A DNA stretch of 64,000 nt from Prevotella sp. CAG:1320 (GTDB taxonomy: Bacteria > Bacteroidota > Bacteroidia > Bacteroidales > Bacteroidaceae). Numbering within the stretch: position 1 is the stretch's first letter; each line of letters opens with the position of its first letter. Position numbers and translations under genes: made by a program. Below are positions 53,117 to 61,977 of this stretch, one piece after another. The stretch is from assembly GCA_000435635.1 (NCBI GenBank), contig FR882151.1:5439-69438 (forward strand), read 5' to 3'. Under the pieces are notes generated by a model. The model saw only the letters and a program-made list of their open reading frames with translations. It was not told the origin of the DNA and made no database searches.

Positions 53117-54562
53117 ATGCTTAGAAGAGTATTCGACATATTCCGAGTCCGCAAGGAGGAGCGATGGCCCGCCCTGGCCTGGCTGCTGATGATAGTGGCC
53201 ACCAACGCCCTGGTGGTGGCGCGCCACTGGGCGCAGTTCTCCCAGGTGGTGGACAACTACCACTCACTGGTCATCAAGCAGTTCCACCTCTCGGGCTTCG
53301 ACCCGCTCACCTACGCCCTGGTGACCGACTGGTCGCCCGCCTACAACATCTATCGCCACCCGCTGCTGGCCTTCTTCATGTACGTGCCCTACGCCATCAA
53401 CCATGGCCTCATCGCCCTCACGGGCACCAACTGCGCCACCATCGTGGTGGCGGCCTTCGTGGTGTTCAGCGCCTTCTACGCCCTGCTGCTCCTCTTCCGC
53501 GTGTTCAGGGAAGTGCTGGAGCTCAATTACTTCGACTCCTGCGCCCTGGTGTTCCTCACCTACTCCTTCGGCTACGTGATGGTGGCCTCCTGCGCCCCCG
53601 ACCACTTCGTGCTCTCCATGATGCTACTCATTCTGACCGTCTACGTCAGCGGCCGCAAGATGCAGAAGGGGAAACCCTACACCATCTGGCAGACCGTCCT
53701 GTTCTTCTTCCTCACGGCGGGCATCTCACTCAACAACGGCATCAAGGTCTTCCTGGCCAACATGCTCACCAACGTGAGGAAGTTCTTCCGCCCCGCCAAC
53801 CTCATCTTCGCCATCATTCTGCCCGCCGCCTTGCTGTGGCTGGTGGCCCGCGTAGAATGGCGACACTACGAGTATCCGCGCTTCCACGCCCGCCAGGTGG
53901 CCAAGGTGAAGAAAGCGAAAGCGGAGAAAGAGGCCGTCTACCGCATGGTGAGAGACACCATACAAGACACGAGCTCCTTCGCCATAGACCAAGCCGTGAA
54001 GCGGGAAATGCAGGAGCGAGCCTGGGAGAAATTCCAGCGCAGGCAGAAGTTGCCCTCCGTAGCCCATGCCGGCAAGCCCATGGGCAAGGGGGAGTTCAGC
54101 CAGTGGACAGACATGACCACCGACCGCTGGGCATCGCTGGTGGAGAACGTCTTCGGGGAGTCCATACAGCTGCACACCGACCACCTCCTGGGAGACACCC
54201 TGATAGGACGGCCCGTGTTCGTGAAATATAGTTACTGGGCCAACTACGCCGTGGAGGCCGTGGTGGCCGCCCTCTTCCTGTTGGGCGTTTGGTTCGGGCG
54301 GCGCGCCCGTTTCCTGTGGCTATGCCTCTCGTTCTTCCTGTTCGACATGCTCATCCACTTCGTCTTGGGCTTCGGGCTCAACGAGATTTACATCATGAGC
54401 CCCCACTTCCTCTTCGTCATTCCCGTGGCCATCGCCTACCTCCTGCTCCAGGCCAAAGGCAGCCGCTGGCACCGCCCGCTGTCGTGGCTCTGCGCCCTGT
54501 TGGCCGCGGGACTTACCATCTATAATGGCTCCCTGCTCGTCCAATATCTCGTCACGCCATGA
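53117..54562 (+). CDS. Polytopic membrane protein, DUF6080-like (paralogue 2)
   Basis: A 481-residue homologue of the preceding protein with the same landmarks: FRVRKEERWPALAWLL start, SCAPDHFVLSMML in the middle, SLVENVFGESIQLHTDHLL before the last helices and NEIYIMSPHFLFVIP near the end. The central charged loop is longer. Twelve bases separate the two genes and it overlaps the GT2 gene by 4 bases (ATGA). The tandem pair suggests duplication and work as a heterodimer or on successive steps. Function unknown. Confidence 0.75.
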   Translation: MLRRVFDIFRVRKEERWPALAWLLMIVATNALVVARHWAQFSQVVDNYHSLVIKQFHLSGFDPLTYALVTDWSPAYNIYRHPLLAFFMYVPYAINHGLIALTGTNCATIVVAAFVVFSAFYALLLLFRVFREVLELNYFDSCALVFLTYSFGYVMVASCAPDHFVLSMMLLILTVYVSGRKMQKGKPYTIWQTVLFFFLTAGISLNNGIKVFLANMLTNVRKFFRPANLIFAIILPAALLWLVARVEWRHYEYPRFHARQVAKVKKAKAEKEAVYRMVRDTIQDTSSFAIDQAVKREMQERAWEKFQRRQKLPSVAHAGKPMGKGEFSQWTDMTTDRWASLVENVFGESIQLHTDHLLGDTLIGRPVFVKYSYWANYAVEAVVAALFLLGVWFGRRARFLWLCLSFFLFDMLIHFVLGFGLNEIYIMSPHFLFVIPVAIAYLLLQAKGSRWHRPLSWLCALLAAGLTIYNGSLLVQYLVTP

Positions 54563-55518
54563 ACAAGCCCAGCGTTTCCGTAGTGATATGCACCTACAAC
54601 GGAGCGAAGTACCTGCGAGAGCAGCTTGACTCCATCCTGCGGCAAGATTACCCCGCGGCGGAAATCATCGCGCAAGACGACGCTTCCACCGACGGGACGA
54701 TGGACATCCTTTCAGACTACGCACGACGCTATCCCCAACTGAAAGTATTCCGCAACGCTTCCTCCCTGGGCGTGAACCGCAACTTCTTCTCCGCCATGCG
54801 CCGCGCCACAGGTGACTACATCGCCATCTCCGACCAGGACGACCGCTGGCTGCCCAACAAGCTCAGCGCGCAACTCCAGGCCATCGGAGACAAGTTGCTC
54901 TGCGCTTGCCATTCCCGCCCCTTCAGCGACAATGGCGCCTACGCCCACTATGACCCCCGACTGCCCAACACCAGCCTGATACGACTGCTCTTCAACAGCC
55001 TGCCTGGCCACACGCTCCTCTTTCGCAAGGAGCTGCTGACCGACATCATGCCGCGGGACAACGAACTCTACCACGTGTCCTACTACGACGTGGCGCTCTG
55101 CCTGGCGGCGGCAGCCAAAGACAGCATCGCCTTTGCCGACGAGGCCTTGGTAGACCACCGTCGCCACACTTCCGCGGCGACTTACAGCGACTTCCACCAC
55201 AGCTTGCCCGGCGTGGGCAACTTCCTCTACATCCTCTTTTGGAGCCTGCGCCACTATCGCCAGGTTCGCCCCAAGGCTTGCCGCTACTGGCACGCTCGCC
55301 TGGCTTACCTCTCCGCCATCCCCGCGGAGACAGAAGTACACCAGGAGGCCATCCGCCTGCTCCAATTGGAACTGCGGCCTGGCCCCTGGGCAGCCCTCCA
55401 GTTGCAACGTCACCTCCTCCGCAATCGCCACCGCCTTTTCCACACTCCAGGCTCCAGTCCCGTGAAGTGGGTACGCGCCGCCCTCTATCCCCTCATGCAA
55501 TACTATGTATACAGGTAG
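54559..55518 (+). CDS. Glycosyltransferase family 2
   Basis: A 319-residue GT-A-fold glycosyltransferase, probably at the inner membrane face. It has VSVVICTYNGAKYLREQLDS, the nucleotide-binding DDASTDGT, and ISDQDDRWLPNKL, the metal-binding DxD-type motif. The pattern is like rhamnosyl- or galactofuranosyl-type GT2 enzymes; the adjacent glf gene makes UDP-Galf a candidate donor. It overlaps the membrane protein gene by 4 bases. Confidence 0.9.
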   Translation: MNKPSVSVVICTYNGAKYLREQLDSILRQDYPAAEIIAQDDASTDGTMDILSDYARRYPQLKVFRNASSLGVNRNFFSAMRRATGDYIAISDQDDRWLPNKLSAQLQAIGDKLLCACHSRPFSDNGAYAHYDPRLPNTSLIRLLFNSLPGHTLLFRKELLTDIMPRDNELYHVSYYDVALCLAAAAKDSIAFADEALVDHRRHTSAATYSDFHHSLPGVGNFLYILFWSLRHYRQVRPKACRYWHARLAYLSAIPAETEVHQEAIRLLQLELRPGPWAALQLQRHLLRNRHRLFHTPGSSPVKWVRAALYPLMQYYVYR

Positions 55519-55587
55519 AAAAGTGGTTCATATCAGGCCAAACCAAAAAAATATCCGCAAAACACTTGCGGTCTCAAAGAAAAAGCG

Positions 55588-55595
55588 TATCTTTG
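55588..55595 (+). promoter_or_regulatory. Promoter of glf
   Basis: TATCTTTG, a full -7 match, 46 bases upstream of glf; a TTG at 55566-55568 sits 19 bp before it. Confidence 0.6.
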
Positions 55596-55641
55596 CGGAA
55601 CAACGAAAAGCATCCACTATCGGATTAACCCTGAATAGCAC

Positions 55642-56772
55642 ATGAAAAGTTATGATTACCTAATTGTTGGCTCTGGACTCTATGGAGCCACTTTCGCCCA
55701 TTTAGCACGAAAGATGGGCAAGAAATGCTTAGTTATCGACAAGCGCCCCCACTTGGGAGGAAACATCTATTGTGAGAACGTGGAAGGCATCAACGTACAC
55801 AAGTACGGCGCCCACATCTTCCACACCAGCGACAAACGTGTATGGGATTTCGTCAACGGCATCGTTGAGTTCAACCGCTACACCAATTCCCCCGTGGCCA
55901 ACTACAAAGGAAAACTCTACAACCTGCCGTTCAACATGAACACCTTCTGGCAGATGTGGGGAGTCACCACGCCTAAGGAAGCGCACGAGAAGCTGGAAGA
56001 ACAGCGCGCGGAAGCCCAAGCCAAGATGTTGGCGGAAGGCATCATCGAGCCTCGCAACCTGGAAGAGCAAGCCCTGATGCTGATAGGCAAGGACATCTAT
56101 GAGCGGCTCATCAAAGGCTACACCGAGAAACAGTGGGGCCGCAAGTGCTCCGAGCTGCCCGCCTTCATCATCAAGCGGCTGCCCGTAAGGCTGGTGTTCG
56201 ACAACAACTACTTCAACGACAAATACCAAGGCATCCCCGTCGGCGGATACAACAAGCTGACTGAAGGGCTGCTGGAAGGAGTGGAGACCCGCGTGGGCGT
56301 AGACTTCTTCGAGGACAGGAGCTTCTGGGAAAGCCAAGCCGATCGAATCGTCTTCACGGGAAAGATAGACGAGTTCTTCGGCTATGACCATGGCAAACTG
56401 GAATACCGCACCGTCAACTTTGAGCAAGAGATACTTGACACGCCCAACTACCAGGGCAACGCCGTGGTGAACTATACCGAACGGGAAGTGCCCTACACCC
56501 GCGTCATAGAGCACAAGCACTTCGAGATGTTCGGCCAAGAGGTCTACGACTGCCCCACGACCGTCATCTCCCGAGAATACTCCGTGGAATGGCAAGACGG
56601 CATGGAGCCCTATTACCCCGTAAACGACAAGCGCAACTCCACGCTCTACGCCAAATACAAGGCCGAGGCCGACCGCAAGAAAAACGTCATCTTCGGTGGC
56701 CGCCTGGCGGAATACAAGTATTACGACATGGCGCCCATCATCCAGCAAGTGCTCAACCGCTTCCCTGAGTGA
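55642..56772 (+). CDS. glf: UDP-galactopyranose mutase
   Basis: A 376-residue FAD enzyme converting UDP-galactopyranose to UDP-galactofuranose. The dinucleotide-binding start is YDYLIVGSGLYGATFAHLA; RPHLGGNIYCE, GINVHKYGAHIFHTSD and YTEKQWG are family hallmarks. Length is normal. It has its own promoter after the GT2 gene, and a strong hairpin (56923-56952) follows about 150 bases downstream. It indicates galactofuranose in a surface glycan. Confidence 0.97.
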   Translation: MKSYDYLIVGSGLYGATFAHLARKMGKKCLVIDKRPHLGGNIYCENVEGINVHKYGAHIFHTSDKRVWDFVNGIVEFNRYTNSPVANYKGKLYNLPFNMNTFWQMWGVTTPKEAHEKLEEQRAEAQAKMLAEGIIEPRNLEEQALMLIGKDIYERLIKGYTEKQWGRKCSELPAFIIKRLPVRLVFDNNYFNDKYQGIPVGGYNKLTEGLLEGVETRVGVDFFEDRSFWESQADRIVFTGKIDEFFGYDHGKLEYRTVNFEQEILDTPNYQGNAVVNYTEREVPYTRVIEHKHFEMFGQEVYDCPTTVISREYSVEWQDGMEPYYPVNDKRNSTLYAKYKAEADRKKNVIFGGRLAEYKYYDMAPIIQQVLNRFPE

Positions 56773-56922
56773 CCTGGGCGTAGGCGGGAAATGCCAAGAT
56801 ACCACCTCCCTGGCTTGTCAACTTGCGCACGCGGTCCCCGCGACATTCCCGCCGCCCTCGCTTTTCCGCCCTGCCAGCCAGGGAAACACACATAAGTAAA
56901 TTGAATGATTCACATAAATGAC

Positions 56923-56952
56923 TTGGCCGATCCACTTACGTGGATCGGCCAA
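56923..56952. terminator. 13-bp perfect hairpin, bidirectional terminator candidate
   Basis: TTGGCCGATCCAC-TTAC-GTGGATCGGCCAA. The downstream TGTTATCTATATTC is only moderately T-rich. It lies between glf and a palindrome array. Confidence 0.7.
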
Positions 56953-56971
56953 TGTTATCTATATTCATTTC

Positions 56972-57074
56972 AAGACAACTTGATTTGCTCATGAAAACAA
57001 CTTGTTTTCCTTGCGAAAATAACTTGTTTTCATGGGCAAAATAACTTAAATTGAAAAACAAATCAACTTGATTT
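56972..57074. repeat. Array of five AAAACAACTTGTTTT-type palindromes at exact 22-bp pitch
   Basis: AACTT centres fall at 56979, 57001, 57023, 57045 and 57067. The palindrome and parts of the 7-bp spacers are the same as in the arrays at 12527 and 28528, about 44 and 28 kb away. Confidence 0.93.
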
Positions 57075-57270
57075 CCTTTACCCCCTCTATCCAACCCAAG
57101 ACATTCCAATTCTTTCCGCTTCTCGCAAAATGGAAAGAAACGGAATGTCTTATTTCTTGTTATCTGGCAAATGCGCCTTTCCGCCACCGGAAGCACATCC
57201 CAGCCAACGGAGAAGATAAGGGAGAAAAAGGTATTATTATTGCTTGCGGAGAGAAACTCTAGTATCTCCC

Positions 57271-57354
57271 CAGTACCAACTAAGTGAAACTGCAGTACCA
57301 GCATAAGTGGTACTGGAGTACCAACTAGCTGGTACTGGGGTTGAAGTAGTACTG
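57271..57354. repeat. Array of AGTACC...GGTACT palindromes at 22-23-bp pitch
   Basis: CAGTACC-type starts lie at 57271, 57293 and 57316, and a partial fourth unit ends at 57354. Unit 2 pairs CAGTACCA with TGGTACTG, unit 3 AGTACCA with TGGTACT. The remainder of the 979-bp gap up to cysS (57355-57751) shows no gene; 57400-57475 resembles 35617-35697. Confidence 0.85.
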
Positions 57355-57751
57355 CATTTCAAGAGGAATAGCATCGTGCTCTGGTTACAATGAAACTTGA
57401 GATCGAAGAATTACAATATCTGAAAATGGCACTTCCGCTTCCAAGACACAGCGCATTCTTGCGTTTCGGCAAGCCAAGCAGCGTAACAAAACAACTTGTG
57501 AAAATGGGAACAAGGACATAAAACAAGCATATTCTTCCAAGATTATCATTATTTTACACGATTTCCAGGAAAAATTAATAATTTTGCAAACAACGCATTC
57601 AAAACGGCAAAATCGTCAATGTGAATAAAGGCGAGTGGGACAAAGGTAGAACCACAGATTCTGTAAATGCGTTCAAAAAGTGCGAGACAAGAAAAGGAAG
57701 CCTCCGAAGAGACTTCCTTGACGTGTATTGTATAACCACTAAAAGAATCGG

Positions 57752-59248
57752 CTATTTGTTTAACTTCCAGGTAACGCCGTCCTTGGTGTCTTTCACCTCG
57801 AAGCCCGCCTGGGCCAACGCGTCACGTATCTGGTCACTGGTAGCCCAATCTTTCTCGGCCTTTGCCTTGGCACGCAAGCTGAGCACCATGTCCACCACCT
57901 TGCCGTAAGCTTCCTCCCTTGCGTCATTGTTGGCAGCACGTTCGCTTTTCAGGCCTAGCAGGTCGAAAGCGAAGAGATGGAAGGTATCCGTCAGCTTCCG
58001 CAGCACCTCAGCGGTGACAGTCGCCTTGTGATCCAGCAAGTTGTTGACCACGTGGCAAGCCTCAAAAAGGTAGCTGATGATCAGTTGGGTCTGCAAGTCA
58101 TCGTTCATCGCGTCATAGCAACGCTGGGGCAAAGCGCTGACGAAATCTTCCGTTTCCTTGTCTGTCTGCTGGGAGACGGGCAGTCTTTCCAAGTCGGCAA
58201 TGGCATTCATCAGCCGTTCCAGTCCCTTTTGGCTGGCCTGCAAAGCGTCATTGGAGAAGTCTACCGTGCTGCGATAGTGGGCTGAGAGCATGAAGAAACG
58301 TATGGTCATGGGCGAATAGGCCTGGGAGAGCAACGGGTGCTCACCCTTGAAGAACTGCTCCAGGGTGATGAAGTTGCCCAGGCTCTTGCCCATCTTCTGC
58401 CCATTGATGGTGAGCATATTGTTGTGCATCCAGTATCTCACCATGGGTTCTCCTTGGGCTGCCACGGCTTGCGCTATCTCGCATTCATGATGGGGAAACA
58501 CCAAGTCCATGCCACCGCCATGGATGTCGAACTGCTTGCCCAGGTATTTCCTGCCCATGGCGGTACACTCGCAATGCCATCCCGGGAAGCCGTCTCCCCA
58601 AGGACTTGGCCAACGCATGATATGCTCGGGTGTAGCTTTCTTCCACAAGGCAAAGTCAGCCTGATGGCGTTTCTCGCCCACGCCAGCCAAAGTACGGCTT
58701 TCGTTAATGACGTTCTCTAAGGAACGACCCGAAAGCACGCCATAGTGATGGTCTTGGTTGTACTTCTCTATATCAAAATAAACGCTGCCGTTGCTCTCAT
58801 AGGCATAACCATTGGCCAATATCTGGCTCACGAGCTGCTCTTGCTCAATGATATGACCCGTGGCGTGAGGCTCTATGGAGGGCGGCAAGACGTTAAGCGC
58901 CCGCATGGCGGCGTGGTAGCGGTTAGTATAGTACTGCGCCACCTCCATAGGCTCCAGCTGCTCCAGCCGGGCTTTCTTCTCTATCTTGTCATCGCCCTCG
59001 TCGGCATCATGTTCCATATGGCCTACGTCTGTGATGTTCCTCACATAGCGCACCTTGTAACCTAAATGCTTCAGGTAACGGAAAAGCACGTCGAAGGTGA
59101 CAGCGGGACGGGCGTGGCCCAAATGGGGGTCGCCATAAACAGTGGGGCCACATACATACATCCCCACATGGGGAGCATGCAGGGGGACAAAACGCTCCTT
59201 GGCACGCTTGAGCGTATTATATAAGACTAGATTCTGTTCCATATCCAT
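57752..59248 (-). CDS. cysS: Cysteine--tRNA ligase
   Basis: A 498-residue class I aminoacyl-tRNA synthetase. The HIGH motif is HLGH (residues 42-45 in [11 protein letters not shown]), the KMSKS motif is KMGKS in [11 protein letters not shown], and the zinc ligands include Cys33 and [12 protein letters not shown]. Normal length and complete. The start could be 59248 or 59242. It is monocistronic with its own promoter. Confidence 0.97.
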   Translation of the reverse strand: MDMEQNLVLYNTLKRAKERFVPLHAPHVGMYVCGPTVYGDPHLGHARPAVTFDVLFRYLKHLGYKVRYVRNITDVGHMEHDADEGDDKIEKKARLEQLEPMEVAQYYTNRYHAAMRALNVLPPSIEPHATGHIIEQEQLVSQILANGYAYESNGSVYFDIEKYNQDHHYGVLSGRSLENVINESRTLAGVGEKRHQADFALWKKATPEHIMRWPSPWGDGFPGWHCECTAMGRKYLGKQFDIHGGGMDLVFPHHECEIAQAVAAQGEPMVRYWMHNNMLTINGQKMGKSLGNFITLEQFFKGEHPLLSQAYSPMTIRFFMLSAHYRSTVDFSNDALQASQKGLERLMNAIADLERLPVSQQTDKETEDFVSALPQRCYDAMNDDLQTQLIISYLFEACHVVNNLLDHKATVTAEVLRKLTDTFHLFAFDLLGLKSERAANNDAREEAYGKVVDMVLSLRAKAKAEKDWATSDQIRDALAQAGFEVKDTKDGVTWKLNK

Positions 59249-59277
59249 GTGCGATTGATGGGTATTCGTTTATCGCG

Positions 59278-59285
59278 CAAAGGTA
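59278..59285 (-). promoter_or_regulatory. Promoter of cysS
   Basis: TACCTTTG on the minus strand, a full TAnnTTTG match, 30 bases upstream of cysS. Confidence 0.65.
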
Positions 59286-59373
59286 ATGCAATTCCGCGAA
59301 TAATCAAAATAAAAGACAGGAGATTTTACTGTTCGCCCTTCCAAAAGGCATAGCAACAGTAAAGGATAAGAAA

Positions 59374-59445
59374 ATCCGCTTCCCACAACAACTGGCGGGA
59401 AGCGGATACGCACGAAATGAAAACTGCCTCACGGCAGCGCTTTTT
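59374..59445 (+). ncRNA. Two consecutive hairpins with T-run; small RNA or orphan terminator
   Basis: An 11-bp perfect stem ATCCGCTTCCC/GGGAAGCGGAT (59374-59384, 59397-59407) is followed by CTGCC-TCAC-GGCAG (59424-59437) and CGCTTTTT. On the plus strand this is the end of a small transcript or a stray terminator; no plus-strand gene precedes it. The rest of 59446-59790 has a C10 run at 59545-59554 and no gene. Confidence 0.4.
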
Positions 59446-59790
59446 AAAGATTGATTCTTTTTCCGCATCCCTCTTTATGTCGCTTCATATTAGAGAGGAT
59501 ATGCTAATCGATGGCAAAGATAACATTATTTGTTCGAACTTCTACCCCCCCCCCTGTTAAGATTGGTTAACCCGTGAGCATTTTAACCCTTGTTGATGTA
59601 AAATCAACACTTTTTGAGAATTTGCCTCATTCACCACCCCGCAAATCACTTCAAATGGGCATTCAGTCGTGAGTCGAAAACGGTCTCAGGCAACAATACC
59701 AGAAGCACTAAACAACCTTAAAAAAATAAATTTTATTTGATAAATCGCATAATAATAGCCCTAAAGGGACTGTTTTCGGATATTTCTCCG

Positions 59791-59798
59791 TAAATTTG
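59791..59798 (+). promoter_or_regulatory. Promoter of the DUF6242-bamA unit
   Basis: TAAATTTG, a full -7 match, 31 bases upstream of the lipoprotein start codon. Confidence 0.7.
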
Positions 59799-59829
59799 CA
59801 CGCAAAATAAAAATATTGTATAACGCATA

Positions 59830-61254
59830 ATGAGAAATAAGCTTCAGGTTTTCATCCTGTTGATTTCAATGGCATGGATAGCTAGCTCCTGCCTGGATGA
59901 CAACGAATACGAATATGAATACCCCAACGACACTGCCATCACGGCTTTCTCGCTGGGCACAGTGGATAGATATGTGCACACCCTTTCCTCAAAAGGCGAA
60001 GACAGCGTCTACACGGAAGACGTGGACGGCAGCGAATACAAGTTCTACATTGACCAGGTAAAAAAGATAATCTACAACCCAGACTCCTTGCCTAAAGGCT
60101 GTGACGCCACACGCATATTGGCTACCATCAGTTCCAAGAACAGCGGAGTCATCGGCATCAAGGACACGAAGAGTGACTCCATCGCCGCCTATTCCAGCAG
60201 TGACTCCATAGACTTCTCCGTACCACGGGAGATAAGAGCCTACAACGTGATAGGCACCGCCTACTCCGCCTATACCGTCACCGTGAATGTACACAAGGAA
60301 GACCCAGACTCCTTTGGCTGGCATACCTTGGCGCAAAACAACGCTGAGTTGGCGGCATTAGCCCAGGCAAAAGCCGTGAGCGTGAACGAGCGGATATATT
60401 TGTTTGGCATAGATGCCACGAACAACTTGCACATCTATGCCACAAACATCACGGACGGAGTGGAATGGGAAGAAGTAACGCCCGATGTTTCCCTCTCCCC
60501 TAACGCCTGCCAAAATGCCATCAGCTTTAACGGCTACATTTATACTTTGACCAATGGCATGAATACTTTGACCAATGACATGACAGGCACCAACTTGATG
60601 CGTTCCGTTGACGCCAAGACTTGGGAAACCGTAAAGACCGCCACCGGGCTCACTTGTTTGGCCGGGGCCAGTTCCCGCTACCTATATGCCTTGACACCCA
60701 CGGGCATCTCCGTGTCGAAAGACGAGGGGTTCACCTGGGAGGCCGAGCCAATAGATACAGACGCCACATTCCTGCCCAGCGCGGAGATAAGCTTAGCCTA
60801 TACGGAGAACTTGGTGAACGAGGAAACGGAGCACCTGTTGCTTATGGGAAGGCCAGCCGCCAGCGCAGGACAAGAATCCTCCACGGTATGGACCAAGGTG
60901 CAAGAATACGCGGAAGGTTCGGAAAACCAACCTTGGAGCTACGTGGTCTATGACCGAGGCGACAAATTCAAGGCTCCTTATGGCCGCCAGTTCTTGGCCA
61001 CGGCCTATAGAGGTGGCTTTGAGGCACTACATTGCGACTCCGACAGCCTGTTGGTGTCCATGGACAAAGGCATCACTTGGCGCAAAGACTCAGTGGGTCT
61101 GCCCACGGGCTTCAATGGCGCACGTAACTTCGCTTTCGTCAAGGACGAACAGAACTACCTGTGGATTATCAACATAGACGGAGTGGGAAGCGCCTGGAAA
61201 GGCCGCCACAATTCCGAGGGATGGATTAAAGAGGAGACCGCCTTCGAGAACTGA
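59830..61254 (+). CDS. DUF6242-like lipoprotein
   Basis: A 474-residue lipoprotein with lipobox cysteine at residue 21 (MAWIASSCLDDNEYEY). An N-terminal beta domain is followed by repeated segments like DAKTWETVK, DEGFTWEAEP and DKGITWRKDS, the hallmark of BNR/Asp-box propeller blades, so a surface or periplasmic beta-propeller is likely. The family is conserved in Bacteroidales ahead of the DUF6089-uppS-bamA genes, but its role is unknown. Confidence 0.8.
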   Translation: MRNKLQVFILLISMAWIASSCLDDNEYEYEYPNDTAITAFSLGTVDRYVHTLSSKGEDSVYTEDVDGSEYKFYIDQVKKIIYNPDSLPKGCDATRILATISSKNSGVIGIKDTKSDSIAAYSSSDSIDFSVPREIRAYNVIGTAYSAYTVTVNVHKEDPDSFGWHTLAQNNAELAALAQAKAVSVNERIYLFGIDATNNLHIYATNITDGVEWEEVTPDVSLSPNACQNAISFNGYIYTLTNGMNTLTNDMTGTNLMRSVDAKTWETVKTATGLTCLAGASSRYLYALTPTGISVSKDEGFTWEAEPIDTDATFLPSAEISLAYTENLVNEETEHLLLMGRPAASAGQESSTVWTKVQEYAEGSENQPWSYVVYDRGDKFKAPYGRQFLATAYRGGFEALHCDSDSLLVSMDKGITWRKDSVGLPTGFNGARNFAFVKDEQNYLWIINIDGVGSAWKGRHNSEGWIKEETAFEN

Positions 61255-61263
61255 TCGCTATAC

Positions 61264-61280
61264 ATTATATATTATATATA
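61264..61280 (+). other. AT-rich operon-internal motif
   Basis: ATTATATATTATATATA lies 11 bases upstream of the DUF6089 gene; related to the motifs at 18104, 21376 and 49915. Confidence 0.4.
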
Positions 61281-61290
61281 AGGTGTAGAC

Positions 61291-61977
61291 ATGCGTAAAT
61301 TATTCTTCTCACTCCTTGCGTTCCTTACCGTCGCGCCTCTCTATGCGCAAGACGAAACGGAGTATCGCATGGAGATAGGAGTAGGCGCAGGCGTGGTAAG
61401 CTATGAGGGAGACTTCAATGGCAGCATCGTGAGCAACATGCAACCCGCAGGGGCAATCGTGGCCCGCTATGTGTTCAATCCCTACATGGGGCTGAAGTTG
61501 TCCGCCAGTTATGGCAAGCTGAAAGGTTCTTCCGCTGACGTGGAAACCTACCTGCCCGACTATGCGGAGGCCGAGACTCCCTATGAGTTCAGCCACACGC
61601 TGTGGGATACCAGCTTAGTGTATGAATACAACTTCTGGCCTTACGGAACGGGACGAGACTACCGCGGGAGCAAGCGTCTCACGCCTTTTGTCTTCGCGGG
61701 ACTGGGAGCCACCATGGTCACAGGAGGCGAGAAAAACGTCTTTACGGCCAATATCCCCTTGGGGTTAGGCCTGAAATACAAAATAGGAGAAAGACTGAAC
61801 CTGGGTATTGAATGGGCCATGCACTTCTCCCTGAGCGATAAACTGGACGGTGTGGAAGATCCTTATGGCGTAAAAAGCACAGGCATCTTCAAGAACACCG
61901 ACTGCTACTCAGCGCTGATGCTGTCCCTCACTTACAGTTTCAGTCCCAAATGCGCAAATTGCAACAAAGACTATTAA
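61291..61977 (+). CDS. DUF6089-family outer-membrane beta-barrel protein
   Basis: A 228-residue exported protein: signal peptide [20 protein letters not shown], then amphipathic strands ([38 protein letters not shown]) typical of a small outer-membrane barrel, and a short tail CANCNKDY. It is conserved next to uppS and bamA in Bacteroidales, where a part in outer-membrane biogenesis is supposed. Its stop codon overlaps the uppS start (TAATG). Confidence 0.85.
   Translation: MRKLFFSLLAFLTVAPLYAQDETEYRMEIGVGAGVVSYEGDFNGSIVSNMQPAGAIVARYVFNPYMGLKLSASYGKLKGSSADVETYLPDYAEAETPYEFSHTLWDTSLVYEYNFWPYGTGRDYRGSKRLTPFVFAGLGATMVTGGEKNVFTANIPLGLGLKYKIGERLNLGIEWAMHFSLSDKLDGVEDPYGVKSTGIFKNTDCYSALMLSLTYSFSPKCANCNKDY

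Noticed and set aside
51793..53124. 443-codon open frame overlapping the first DUF6080-like gene in another frame
   Set aside because: Arg/His/Ala-rich translation typical of a GC-rich shadow frame; the other frame has helices and homology to the next gene.
56773..57751. tRNA or other structural RNA in the long gap after glf
   Set aside because: No cloverleaf, GTTCRA-type loop or CCA end found; the gap is accounted for by a hairpin and two palindrome arrays.
57621..57908. 95-codon frame overlapping the cysS 3' end
   Set aside because: Antisense to cysS over half its length and without features.
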